Of a stretch of 14,037 nt of DNA, positions 1 to 6,522 are shown piece after piece. Below the pieces are notes generated by a model. That model was not told the origin of the DNA and searched no databases. It saw only the letters and a program-made list of their open reading frames with translations. The translations under genes and the position numbers were made by a program. Position 1 is the stretch's first letter, and every line of letters starts with the position of its first letter. This DNA is from Baffinella frigidus (taxonomy: Eukaryota > Cryptophyceae > Cryptomonadales > Baffinellaceae), in NCBI GenBank assembly GCA_026770585.1, contig MU646891.1, positions 81,999 to 96,035 on the forward strand, written 5' to 3'.

Positions 1-215
1 CCAGCGTCTTCCCTACCCCTACCCCTTACCCCCTACCCCCTGTACCCCCTGCACCACACTCCCCACAACCTACCCCCTACCCCCTACTTGGTCGTCATCG
101 AGCGCGACCAGCGTCTTCCCTACCCCTCAACTCTACCCCCTACCCCCTCTACCCCCTGCACCACACACCCTACAACCTACCACCAGTACCACCGCCCTCA
201 CAGGTACATCAAACA
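1..215. repeat. 107-bp tandem duplication with CCCCTAC heptamer-like arrays and decayed copies of the last FMRP-like exon
   Basis: The block starting CCAGCGTCTTCCCTACCCCT at 1 recurs at 108, an offset of 107 bp. On the minus strand 120-88 encodes GKTLVALDDDQ followed by GTAGGGGG, which is a diverged copy of the 3' half of the exon at 391-326 (GKTLVALGDDQ then GTACCG). Positions 1-13 are the start of another copy. The spacers are degenerate CCCCTAC repeats, G-rich in the gene's sense. This looks like exon-plus-repeat tandem duplication downstream of the exon. These copies lack the exon's 5' half, so they are probably non-functional or intronic. Confidence 0.7.
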
Positions 216-325
216 CCTAGATCGGTCCAGGCCAATGCCGTTGGAATCCTACGTCCTTGGGCCAATCTGTACCAGAAAAATAGAAGGACATAGTGATTTG
301 AGCTTCCTATGAGGGCTGGCGGTAC

Positions 326-2311
326 CTGGTCGTCGCCGAGCGCTACCAGGGTCTTCCCGTTGGGCGCCAGCGATAGCACGAAAAGGTCCGCCTGCGTTTA
401 GGGTTCAGGGTTTGGGGTTCAGGGTTTAGGGTTTAGGGTTTAGGGTTTAGGGTTTAGGGTTTAGGGTTTAGGGTTTAGGGTTTGGATTTACCAGCTTCGC
501 GAGCTTGAAGAGCGAGTCCTGCGTGGACCTGGTTTAGGATTTAGGGTGTAAGATTTAGTGTGTAATTTTTAGGTTGGAGGGTTTAGGGTTTACGGGTTTA
601 GGGTTTAGGGTTTAGGGTTTGGGTGGACCGCATGTCGTTTGCCGAAATGTTGTTGGGCACCGGGAAGTTGACGCGGCGCATCGCGAGCGTCTGCGAGTGC
701 CCAAACGCCGGCCGCAGCCGCTCGTACTCCACCACCTATATTTCAACCATCTACTTTAAAAACCAGAAAAACATCCCCATGATTTTTTCAAGAACGTAAA
801 AGCTATGAAAAAAACGTCGAGGAAGGAGCGTAGGTGGTAGGACCACTACGTGCTCGCGCGTCAGCGGAATTAACCACACAGCCGCCTAAATGCAGGGTAG
901 TCCAGCCGACGGCATCCACTACGGTAGGCCGTAGGACCGTCCTAGGGCCCCTACCAGAAGCGCCGGGCGCAGCCGCTCGCCCTCTTACACTTGAACCAAC
1001 ATCCACAACCAGCGCACCCTCCCCAACCCAAGCCAGAAAGGGGACTATTCAAAACCCGGCTCCCTGAGCGGATGAAGCCACTCGCTCTCCACTACCTGCG
1101 CTCGCGGCAGCAGAATTAAGCACATGCCAGGTCATACGATCCAACCCTTGCTGATACGCTCTTTATATATACGCTGCTACCGCAATCTGAATCGAACCCC
1201 ACAACCAGCTGACCCTCCAGTTCCTCCGCCACACAGCCACCAAGGGATTCTTGGTGGCTCATCTACAAAGAGACTCTTGGTGGCTCAGCCACCACAGGGT
1301 TTGGTGGAGCAGAGAAAAGAGGAACGACCTCGCGGCTCTCGGTGGTGCCGTTATCCGGGAAGGTAATCACGAAGAAGTCGCCCTTGCGCTGGAAAACCGT
1401 GCCCTCCCACCAGCTCTCCGGCTCGCCGTCCTCTGCAAACGACACCTGCGGAGGTTGTCCCGCTCAGCGTCCCTCGTTTGCAGGGGCGGGATCCCGAGGC
1501 ATTGGAGCCCTTCACGTGGGAGAAGGTGACCGTGCGCGGATCCCCTCGCGCAGCAGCCCTCGCTGTTCCACAAACAACCACCAACCCTCACGGCTTGGTC
1601 AAATCGACGATTTTCGATTTGGGATTTCAAGGGGGTTGAAGTCGGAATCCGACTTCAACGGCTCCAATTCCCCTTGAAATTGAGAAATCGAAAATCGTCG
1701 ATTTGCCCAAGCCGTGATGGTTGGTGGAAAGGGGTCGCGAATGAAGGGCGCGCACCTCCACTTTGTCGCCCTCCTTGGGGTTGAAGTCGACCACGTCCCC
1801 CATGGGCAGGCGCCGCACCCGCACCGCATCCACCCACAGCGACTCCGTCTCCCCAACGTACCTGCGCCCGCGTGTTGCTCAGCGCGCCAGCCCCGACTTG
1901 CCGCAAGGCGCAACAGCGGGGGGGGCAGGCGTAACACGGCTGAAAACGCTGGGGAGATTGGGGAGGTGGGAGGAGGGCGGGGCACCTGATGAAAAACTTC
2001 TTGCCGGCCTCGTCCATGTCGAGGAGGGACGCCTTGAAGTAGGCCCGGTCATGGGGCTCCACGACCTCGACGACGCCCATGCAAGCCTGGCGAAGCGGGA
2101 GCTGCGCTCAGCGAATCCGGACGAGGCGCAACAGGTAATCTCCACGAGCTCCGACAAGACCCGGAGGCGGGTGCTAGACCATCAGCTGCTAGCCGTGTCG
2201 GTGGAATCCAAGGCCGATGGCGAGAGGCGGGGATGGGGTCCCTAGGGCGCTGGGGTTCACCGCCTCGATCGACGCAAGCAGTTGGGTAGGTCGCATGTCG
2301 CCGTTCGCCAT
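326..2311 (-). CDS. FMRP/FXR-family RNA-binding protein homologue, N-terminal part (7 exons, runs off the left edge)
   Basis: Exons on the minus strand: 2311-2261, 2086-1986, 1861-1756, 1445-1329, 735-629, 528-492, 391-326. They total 585 nt (195 codons) and all phases agree (0,2,0,0,2,0,0). The ATG at 2311 is the first in frame and is followed by 17 codons before the first intron. Residues about 18-85 form a first Agenet/Tudor unit (VVEVVEPHDRAYFKA, then KKFFIRYV, then VDFNPKEGDKVEV). Residues about 84-135 form a second one with the hallmark ESWWEGTVFQRKGDFFVITF, followed by VVEYERLRP. The last exon (ADLFVLSLAPNGKTLVAL) sits where FMRP starts its KH0 domain. Order and spacing match the N-terminus of metazoan FMRP/FXR, which binds RNA and methylated-lysine partners; the KH domains should lie beyond position 1. 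I recognised the family by eye, so it is an inference. Donors are GTGAAC, GTGCCC, GTGCGC, GTCGTT, GTCCAC, GTAAAT and GTACCG; every acceptor is AG|G. Confidence 0.78.
392..491 (-). repeat. Intron made of telomere-type CCCTAAA repeats (FMRP-like gene)
   Basis: In gene sense this 100-nt intron starts GTAAATCC and then consists of about twelve CCCTAAA or near-CCCTAAA heptamers, ending CCCTAAACGCAG before the exon at 391. The array supplies the C-rich tract and many CTAAA words resembling a branch point. Flanking exons stay in frame when it is removed (phase 0). Confidence 0.85.
529..628 (-). repeat. Second 100-nt telomere-repeat intron, flanked by a direct GGTCCAC repeat
   Basis: Gene sense: GTCCACCC, then CCCTAAA repeats decaying toward the 3' end (CACTAAATC, CACCCTAAATCC), ending CCTAAACCAG. 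The 7-mer GGTCCAC lies across the upstream junction (629-623) and again across the downstream junction (529-523), as a target-site duplication would. Removing the interval joins phase 2 to phase 2 and gives the peptide NDMRSTQDSLFKL. Confidence 0.82.
736..1328 (-). repeat. 593-nt intron assembled from decayed copies of the next exon's 5' end
   Basis: On the minus strand, 1095-1060 reads GCAG then GTAGTGGAGAGCGAGTGG, matching the true exon start at 735 (GTGGTGGAGTACGAGCGG). Another piece at about 985-958 repeats GAGCGGCTGCGCCCGGCG next to a copy of the TTCAACC intron end. Positions 842-876 and 1089-1124 share a related CCACTAC...GCAGAATTAA-type segment. So the acceptor and exon start were duplicated several times and all but one copy decayed. 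Confidence 0.65.
1578..1727. mobile_element. 150-bp hairpin element inside an intron of the FMRP-like gene
   Basis: The arms start CCACCAACCCTCACGGCTTGG and end CCAAGCCGTGATGGTTGGTGG. Pairing continues through GATTTTCGATTT to a central palindrome TTGAAGTCGG-AAT-CCGACTTCAA at 1635-1657, so nearly the full length folds. It occupies half of the 310-nt intron 1446-1755, which starts GTGCGCGC and ends CTCCGCAG. No clean target duplication is visible. It is a short non-autonomous element (MITE-like) with no coding capacity. Confidence 0.75.
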
Positions 2312-2442
2312 CCTCCTTTCGATCACACCCGGGAACAGCCGCACCACCCGCGCTTCTCCCACGACGAATTAAAATCCGCCCCGCCTACGCCCAAACTAGC
2401 TCACCCTCGGCTCCTCCCCTGAGATCCGCCCGTTTCCTGCAA
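2312..2442. promoter_or_regulatory. Upstream region of the FMRP-like gene, with a possible 5' UTR exon
   Basis: This is the only unduplicated stretch between the minus-strand gene start and the plus-oriented duplicated block. On the minus strand TTTTGCAG precedes a 32-nt segment (2436-2405) followed by GTGAGC, which could be a non-coding first exon. No TATA box stands out, and GC-rich short-promoter architecture is possible. The assignment rests on position only. Confidence 0.3.
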
Positions 2443-2912
2443 AAGACCAGCTTCCTTGGGCTCCTGTGCGAGCGGGGAAACCGACACGGCGCTCTTCTCG
2501 GCAGGTGGCCAGGTGGGAATCCCGGCCGGGTCGTCCCGCCTTGTTCGCGGACTCTGGACAGAGGGGGTCGAGCGGGAGACGAGCGCAACAGTGGGGTCCG
2601 CGCGGAGGATCAGATTTTGTTAACTGGACTGTCAAAAGTCAACAGAGTTCACTTTTTGAAAGTGGACCACTTTACAAGATTTGACCATTGCCACAAACGT
2701 TTTCAAACGCTGGATTGGAGGGACGATGGTCGAGCGCGTTCAGAACGCGCAGGCCGACATCCACCGGCTCAAGCAGCAGCTCCAGGATGCCAAGGCCGTC
2801 TTCCGCGAGCGCCACGACCTTATCCAGGTGGTGCTTCGGAAGTTGGGGCCCATGATAGCCGCCGCGGACTCGCCAGGGATCGGGTCCCTTCTTTTGGGAC
2901 ACATTCGCTCGA
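2443..2912 (+). repeat. Left arm of a large inverted duplication
   Basis: This segment matches the reverse complement of 4443-5512 once four insertions in the latter are discounted. Long identical runs include the AACTGGACTGTCAAAAGTC region and the coiled-coil coding block from 2726. The left arm holds no hairpin element, so it serves as an empty-site reference for the right arm. Its upstream coding part (GAAACCGACACGGCGCTCTT, then CGGCAG and GTGGCC at 2508) has a 5-nt deletion relative to the other arm. Confidence 0.85.
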
Positions 2913-2944
2913 CAGCGGTCCCCAGCGCGCCGTTGCGCACATGA
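2726..2944 (+). CDS. Short coiled-coil-like coding segment, unrecognised
   Basis: Open from an ATG at 2726 (MVERVQNAQADIHRLKQQL) through QDAKAVFRERHDLIQVVLRK and LGPMIAAADSPGIG to a stop at 2942-2944. The first 30 residues show heptad-like spacing of hydrophobic residues with Q/K/R, as in a coiled coil. It is repeated on the minus strand near 5064 with mostly conservative changes (K to R in RLRQQL), which suggests coding constraint at least before duplication. A CAG|GTGGTG donor at 2826 is an alternative exon end. It may be an internal exon and not a complete protein; the family is unknown. Confidence 0.45.
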   Translation: MVERVQNAQADIHRLKQQLQDAKAVFRERHDLIQVVLRKLGPMIAAADSPGIGSLLLGHIRSTAVPSAPLRT

Positions 2945-3091
2945 TTCCCGGCAGGCCACCCATGCCGCATCCCGCGCGAGCCTTCGTTCTATCGCCGACC
3001 ACCCTGCACAGGGCCAGTCTCCCCCCGTGGCTCACCCAACTGGTGCCATCCGCAGGATGGCGGTGATCGCATGGCAGGTGGGCGGCGCCAG

Positions 3092-3468
3092 GTGTTTGAG
3101 GGCCGCAAGGTCGGGATGGACTTCTTTCAGAGCCCTCGCGGCCCGCCAGGCACGGCCCTGCTCCCCATCCCCATACGGTTCTGCGCAGCAGGCGACGCCC
3201 TGCGCGCTCGCCCCTCGCCTCTGGCAGGGGAGCGCGCCCGTGCGTCACGGACACCCTCACCTACACCGACCTGCGTCCAACCCTATGCCCACCACCACTT
3301 CCATGCACCACGACCCCTCCTGCCTGACGCCGTCCCCTGCCTTGACGCGCAGGGAACCTGCGTGTGGCGCGCGACTTCGTGCCGGGGAAGCACGGGCTGG
3401 CGGGCGAGTATGCGGGGAACCGCGAGAAGGACAATCCTTGGGAGTGGGACTGCGAGTGGCAGGAAATG
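3092..3468 (+). CDS. Two-exon coding segment, unrecognised protein
   Basis: Exon 3092-3149 (acceptor GGCGCCAG) encodes VFEGRKVGMDFFQSPRGPP. Exon 3353-3468 (acceptor GACGCGCAG) encodes NLRVARDFVPGKHGLAGEY and continues with AGNREKDNPWEWDCEWQEM to the donor ATG|GTGCGC. The phases join (1 to 1) if the intervening intron 3150-3352 uses a GC donor (CCAG|GCACGG); pyrimidine-rich TGACGCCGTCCCCTGCC lies before the acceptor. The aromatic, acidic PWEWDCEW motif is distinctive, but I could not assign a family. It lies downstream of the coiled-coil segment in the same orientation and may belong to the same gene. Confidence 0.5.
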
Positions 3469-3938
3469 GTGCGCACGTCCCATTTATCACTAGTTAGATC
3501 AAATTGTGTAGAAAATTTAGTTGACAGAAACCCTTTATATAAAGCTTTATTTGAGATAAAGCGTGTCGGGGCATCAAATATACCACCCTGGAGGCAGGGT
3601 GGGGGTATTTTGAGCATTCTTAAGTCAACTCCCCTTGAAAAGGACTGAGCCCTCAGTCCCCCGTGATGAATGGATCTGGTACAAAACGGTCTTATAAGTA
3701 TTTTAGTGGTACAAATCCTGTCAACTTTTGCGATAAAGGGTTATTCGGGATTGGCCGCAAGTCCCCTCCAGGGTGGACTTGCATTGCTGCAAGGGTTCAT
3801 TTCGAACTTTTCGAATCTTGTGCGTCGACGGGTAATACGTCTTTGGCAGTCAAGTTGGACATGACGCGCCTACCCCACCACCAGAACTAGGGCTCTGCCT
3901 CTGTCGATTCGGTCCACCTAGCTCTTTCTCTGTCGTTT
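3469..3938. other. Non-coding, AT-richer intron-like stretch with several small hairpins
   Basis: It starts at the GTGCGC donor after 3468. Small perfect or near-perfect stems are visible: CACCCT-GGAGGC-AGGGTG near 3586, GGACTGAG-CC-CTCAGTCC at 3642-3659, and GCAAGTCC...GGACTTGC near 3757-3782. GTTGACAG near 3521 and CTGTCAAC near 3718 are inverted to each other. I see no gene; it may be a decayed hairpin element. Confidence 0.35.
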
Positions 3939-4109
3939 TCATCCGGGCGAGTATTTCTGAGAAATACGATTTCGGGGACCACCGATGCGATTTTGGTGTT
4001 TCTCAAGGCTATACATTGTGAAGCTACTGCTATGAAAGGCCACTACGAACAGCCCCCAAGCCTGAATATACACCAAAATCGTATTCCTCAGAAATACTCG
4101 CCGTGATGA
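3939..4109. mobile_element. Hairpin MITE A1 (TCATCCGGGCGAG ends)
   Basis: The left end TCATCCGGGCGAGTATTTC pairs with the right end GAAATACTCGCCGTGATGA. Inside, GATTTTGGTGT pairs with ACACCAAAATC. The end arms carry their own small palindrome GTATTTCTGAGAAATAC. The flanks GTTT and GATT may be a mutated 4-bp target duplication. Relatives lie at 4634 and 8110. Confidence 0.8.
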
Positions 4110-4216
4110 GATTTGGCCGGTCCCACCACCTGATACCTTTAGCCTACGGTTGTCCTATTCTAGGGAGGGTGCGGCTCCTTATCAGCGAGGTACCCCCCTG
4201 TAGCGAGGTATTAGCT

Positions 4217-4315
4217 CTGCCTAACGCGGGTACACTGTCAGACTTTCCTCAATTTGGCATGCTGGGTGTGCGGTACACTCCGACAACTTTGGAGAGGGAA
4301 AGCGCCCGGGCTCAC
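4217..4315 (-). repeat. Introner-like repeat R, copy 1
   Basis: In minus orientation it begins GTGAGCCCGGG and ends TTAGGCAG (99 nt). It contains CCAAAGTTGTCGG...GTGTACCGCACACCCAGCATGCCAAATT, aligned with copies at 7990-8085 and 8415-8510. The upstream flank CTCTGCCTGAG, then about 22 nt ending CCAATGTG, is also shared, so the repeat unit holds an acceptor-like site, a micro-exon-sized piece, and a GTGAG donor. Confidence 0.65.
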
Positions 4316-4464
4316 CACATTGGTGCGCCCGAATAAACTCAGGCAGAGCTAGACCAACTCTCGACTAACTCGAGCTTTTCATGGTGGCTGCAAAACCTGC
4401 TCGGATCAGTTAAGACTCGGGGAGGGCGGGATCTGGCGCAAACCCGCTCGCGGGTGTCCGAAAT

Positions 4465-4614
4465 TTATCTCAGAAAACGAGTTCTAAAACTCGTTTTCTT
4501 AAGTCAATTCTCCTACAAATTTGTCAACTTATGCGGAGAGTAAAGAATAAGTTGACGAATTTGTAGAGGAATTGACTTAAGAAAACGAGTTTTAGAACTC
4601 GTTTTCTGAGATAA
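4465..4614. mobile_element. Hairpin MITE B1, 150 bp, target duplication AAAT
   Basis: Ends are TTATCTCAG...CTGAGATAA, flanked by AAAT at 4461-4464 and 4615-4618. The whole element folds: AAGTCAATTC pairs with GAATTGACTT, and GTCAACTTAT with ATAAGTTGAC around a loop of about 14 nt. Each arm contains its own hairpin (AAAACGAG-TTCTAAAA-CTCGTTTT). Its sister is B2 at 5590. No coding capacity. Confidence 0.92.
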
Positions 4615-4633
4615 AAATGAAGTGACCCCGATC

Positions 4634-4792
4634 TCATCCGGAAGAGTATTCATAATGAATACGATTTCGGGGATCTCCGATCCGATTCCGGTGTATCTTA
4701 AGGCTCTAAATGAAGTCTAGATAGACGACTGTCTTATTTCTACCTTCAAGATACACCAAAACCGTATTCATTATGAATACTCGGCGGGATTA
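4634..4792. mobile_element. Hairpin MITE A3, 159 bp, target duplication GATC
   Basis: Left end TCATCCGGAAGAGTATTC, right end GAATACTCGGCGGGATTA, flanked by GATC at 4630-4633 and 4793-4796. The left arm of the inverted duplication has a single GATC at the homologous place (2878-2881), confirming the boundaries. Subterminal palindrome GTATTCATAATGAATAC; inner pairing CCGGTGTATCTT with AAGATACACC. Confidence 0.92.
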
Positions 4793-4860
4793 GATCCCTG
4801 GCGAGTCCGCGGCGGCTATCATGGGCCCCAACTTCCGAAGCACCACCTGGATAAGGTCGT

Positions 4861-4977
4861 CACTACCAACTACTGCTTACCGCACACAATCCTGTGGTCC
4901 ATCTATCCCCGTGGTACTAATTCCTGTGGTCCATCTATCCCCGTGGTACTAATTCCTGTAGTCCATCTATCCCCGTG
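4861..4977. repeat. 32-bp tandem repeat inserted in a coding copy
   Basis: CCTGTGGTCCATCTATCCCC recurs at 4891, 4923 and 4955 (CCTGTAGTCC) with a 32-bp period, about 2.7 copies. With about 30 bp of unique sequence it separates CGAGCGCCAC from GACCTTATCC of the coiled-coil copy. The left arm lacks it. Confidence 0.9.
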
Positions 4978-5321
4978 GCGCTCGCGGAACACGGCCTTGG
5001 CATCCTGGAGCTGCTGCCTGAGCCGGTGGATGTCGGCCTGCGCGTTCTGAACGCGCTCGACCATCGTGCCTCCTCCTCCGGCGTTTGAAAAAGTTTGTGG
5101 CAATGGTCAAATCTTGTAAAGTGGTCCACTTTCAAAAAGTGAACTCTGTTGACTTTTGACAGTCCAGTTAACAAAATCTGATCCTCCGCGCGGACCCCAC
5201 TGTTGCGCTCGTCTCCCGCTCGACCCCCTCTGTCCAGAGTCCGCGAACAAGGCGGGACGACCCGGCCGGGATTCCCACCTGGCCACCTGCCGAGAAGAGC
5301 TCCGTGTCGGTTTCCGCGCTC

Positions 5322-5475
5322 TCATCCGGGAACGTGTTTAATTTAAAAGAAAATGGCCTACCAAACCGGGTTCTGGTCCCAATCAAATTTACTTAGGGCC
5401 CTAATTAACCTTCGTCCAACTCCTATGAATACACAGGGATCCATTTTCTTTTAAATTAAACATGTCCCCGGATGA
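5322..5475. mobile_element. Hairpin MITE E, 154 bp, target duplication GCTC
   Basis: Terminal inverted repeats of about 37 bp: TCATCCGGGAACGTGTTTAA and TTAAACATGTCCCCGGATGA, with inner AAAAGAAAATGG / CCATTTTCTTTT. Flanked by GCTC at 5318-5321 and 5476-5479. The other arm of the inverted duplication has a single copy (GAGC in the opposite sense, in GTGCGAGCGG near 2467-2476). The ends match the A family, but the interior differs. Confidence 0.93.
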
Positions 5476-5589
5476 GCTCGCACAGGCGCCCAAGGCAGCC
5501 GAGCCGGTCTTGACCAGCCGCTGACTCGGAATAAGTGATTTCCGTGTTTTGGTGAGTCTCGAAGGGCGAGAGCAGACTTCATTGAACTT

Positions 5590-5739
5590 TTATCTCAGAA
5601 AACGACTTCTAAAAGTCGTTTTCTTAAGTCAATTCCCCTACAAAAATTTCAACTTATGCGGAGAGTAAAGGATAAGTTGACAAATTTGTAGGGGAATTGA
5701 CTTAAGAAAACGACTTTTAGAAGTCGTTTTCTGAGATAA
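5590..5739. mobile_element. Hairpin MITE B2, 150 bp, target duplication ACTT
   Basis: Same length, ends and centre as B1. Flanked by ACTT at 5586-5589 and 5740-5743. The arm hairpin is AAAACGAC-TTCTAAAA-GTCGTTTT, where B1 has AAAACGAG...CTCGTTTT. The differing bases are matched by complementary changes, in both arms. Confidence 0.93.
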
Positions 5740-5772
5740 ACTTGTGATGGTGGCAGACGATGATACTCAATA

Positions 5773-5929
5773 TCTAGCTCTGCTCCACTTCGATTTCCTC
5801 TGCCCATCAATTCACCCCCCCCGAATTTTCTCAGGTAAATTTCATGGGGGGGGTGGTCAAAATTCACCAGAGAAATTTTGGGGGGGGCGAATTGACGGGG
5901 AGACGAAATCGAAGTGGAACAGAGCTAGA
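5773..5929. mobile_element. Hairpin element C with poly-C/poly-G blocks
   Basis: TCTAGCTCTG at 5773 pairs with CAGAGCTAGA ending 5929, and CCACTTCGATTTC pairs with GAAATCGAAGTGG. The inner part alternates runs of eight C and eight G (CACCCCCCCCGAATTTT; ATGGGGGGGGTGG; TTTTGGGGGGGGCGAATT), giving alternative pairings. ATAT on both outer sides (5770-5773, 5930-5933) may be the target duplication. Confidence 0.8.
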
Positions 5930-5995
5930 ATATGTGTGACTCCTTGAGGTGTGCCCGTCCTCTCTGATTGAAGTCCTCCTGAACCGGATCGGGAC

Positions 5996-6178
5996 ACTCC
6001 TGAACCGCACTCCTGAACCGCACTTATCCGGGGAAACCTATTTTTCTTTCATTTGATGGCAATCAAAATTACTACACAGATTCTTTTATATTACTAATAA
6101 GAACGAATTGTGTAGTAATTTTCGTTGCCATCAAATGAAAGAAAAATAGGTTTCCCCGGATAAGCACTCATGAACCGC
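5996..6178. repeat. 13-bp tandem repeat ACTCCTGAACCGC split by element D
   Basis: Units start at 5996 and 6009. A third begins at 6022, is interrupted by element D, and resumes after it as ACTCATGAACCGC. A decayed copy (TCCTGAACCGGAT) sits near 5977. Confidence 0.75.
6024..6163. mobile_element. Hairpin MITE D, 140 bp, target duplication GCAC
   Basis: Ends TTATCCGGGGAAACC...GGTTTCCCCGGATAA; pairing continues through TTTCATTTGATGGCAA and AATTACTACACA. Flanked by GCAC at 6020-6023 and 6164-6167. It lies inside a 13-bp tandem repeat, so the target site is reconstructible. No coding capacity. Confidence 0.94.
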
Positions 6179-6180
6179 AG

Positions 6181-6425
6181 GGGAAGCCCGAGGAGACGCG
6201 GGTGGCGGTGCAGCGGGAGAACGGGGGCGGGGTCATCAATTGCATTTTAAAACCCGTAAATTGCAATTTAAAAATCCTTCAAAGGACAAGAACGTCCATC
6301 TATCCATTGATGGACGATCTGATCTCCTTTACAAGGTTTTAACCGGAAAATTGACCCATACTAACATTCTACTCAGGGGATGCCCGAGGAGACGCGGTTG
6401 GCGGTGCAGGAGAAGGGGGGCGGGC
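6181..6425 (+). pseudogene. Two decayed copies of the PEETRVAVQ exon, the first broken by a palindromic element
   Basis: Copy 1 (6181, after ACCGCAG) reads GKPEETRVAVQREN and stops matching at 6235, where an inverted-repeat element (6236-6354) begins. Copy 2 (6377, after ACTCAG) reads GMPEETRLAVQ and then loses homology. Both have an acceptor-like CAG but diverge or shift frame after about 45 nt. The better copy is at 6523. Confidence 0.6.
6236..6354. mobile_element. Imperfect hairpin element H, 119 bp
   Basis: TCAATT at 6236 and AATTGA ending 6354 are inverted. ATTTTAAAACC pairs with GGTTTTAAC, and the centre CGTCCATC-TATCCATT-GATGGACG is a perfect 8-bp stem. No clear target duplication. 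It interrupts an exon copy after GGGGTCA. Confidence 0.55.
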
Positions 6426-6522
6426 TGCGTTTGATCACGCGGTTGTCAGAAATGTCAGCAATATGCTAAATTTGGGGGTCGCGTCCGCGGACATTCTGCT
6501 AAATTTAGCGCGCTTTTTGCAG

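Larger units (their letters stand above)
4443..5064 (-). pseudogene. Inverted copy of the coiled-coil segment, disrupted
   Basis: Starting at the ATG 5064-5062 it encodes MVERVQNAQADIHRLRQQL and AVFRERH, then breaks at the 32-bp repeat insertion, resumes at DLIQVVLRKLGPMIAAADSP, and is cut again by A3 (target GATC) and B1 (target AAAT). None of the insertions has GT/GC...AG ends in the right places, so they would not be spliced cleanly. It appears to be a dead copy. Confidence 0.65.
4443..5512 (-). repeat. Right arm of the inverted duplication, interrupted by four insertions
   Basis: Reverse-complement match to 2443-2912. Relative to that empty copy it has gained element E (5322-5475), a 32-bp repeat block (4861-4977), element A3 (4634-4792) and element B1 (4465-4614). 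The uninterrupted arms would be about 470 bp, separated by about 1.5 kb, so a transcript crossing both could fold into long double-stranded RNA. Confidence 0.85.

Noticed and set aside
2385-2684. Overlapping 67-79 codon frames conserved between both arms
   Set aside because: Identity reflects recent duplication; the frames cross a likely donor (CGGCAG|GTGGCC) and a low-GC intron-like stretch. Not taken as a gene.
4891-4977. CRISPR-like 32-bp repeats
   Set aside because: Units are directly adjacent without spacers, and the context is eukaryotic; it is a plain tandem repeat. The same holds for 8996-9082.
4465-5739. Hairpin elements as spliced introners
   Set aside because: B, D, E and A elements begin TTATC/TCATC and lack GT or GC at one end and AG at the other relative to their target duplications, so simple splicing would not remove them from the coding copies.
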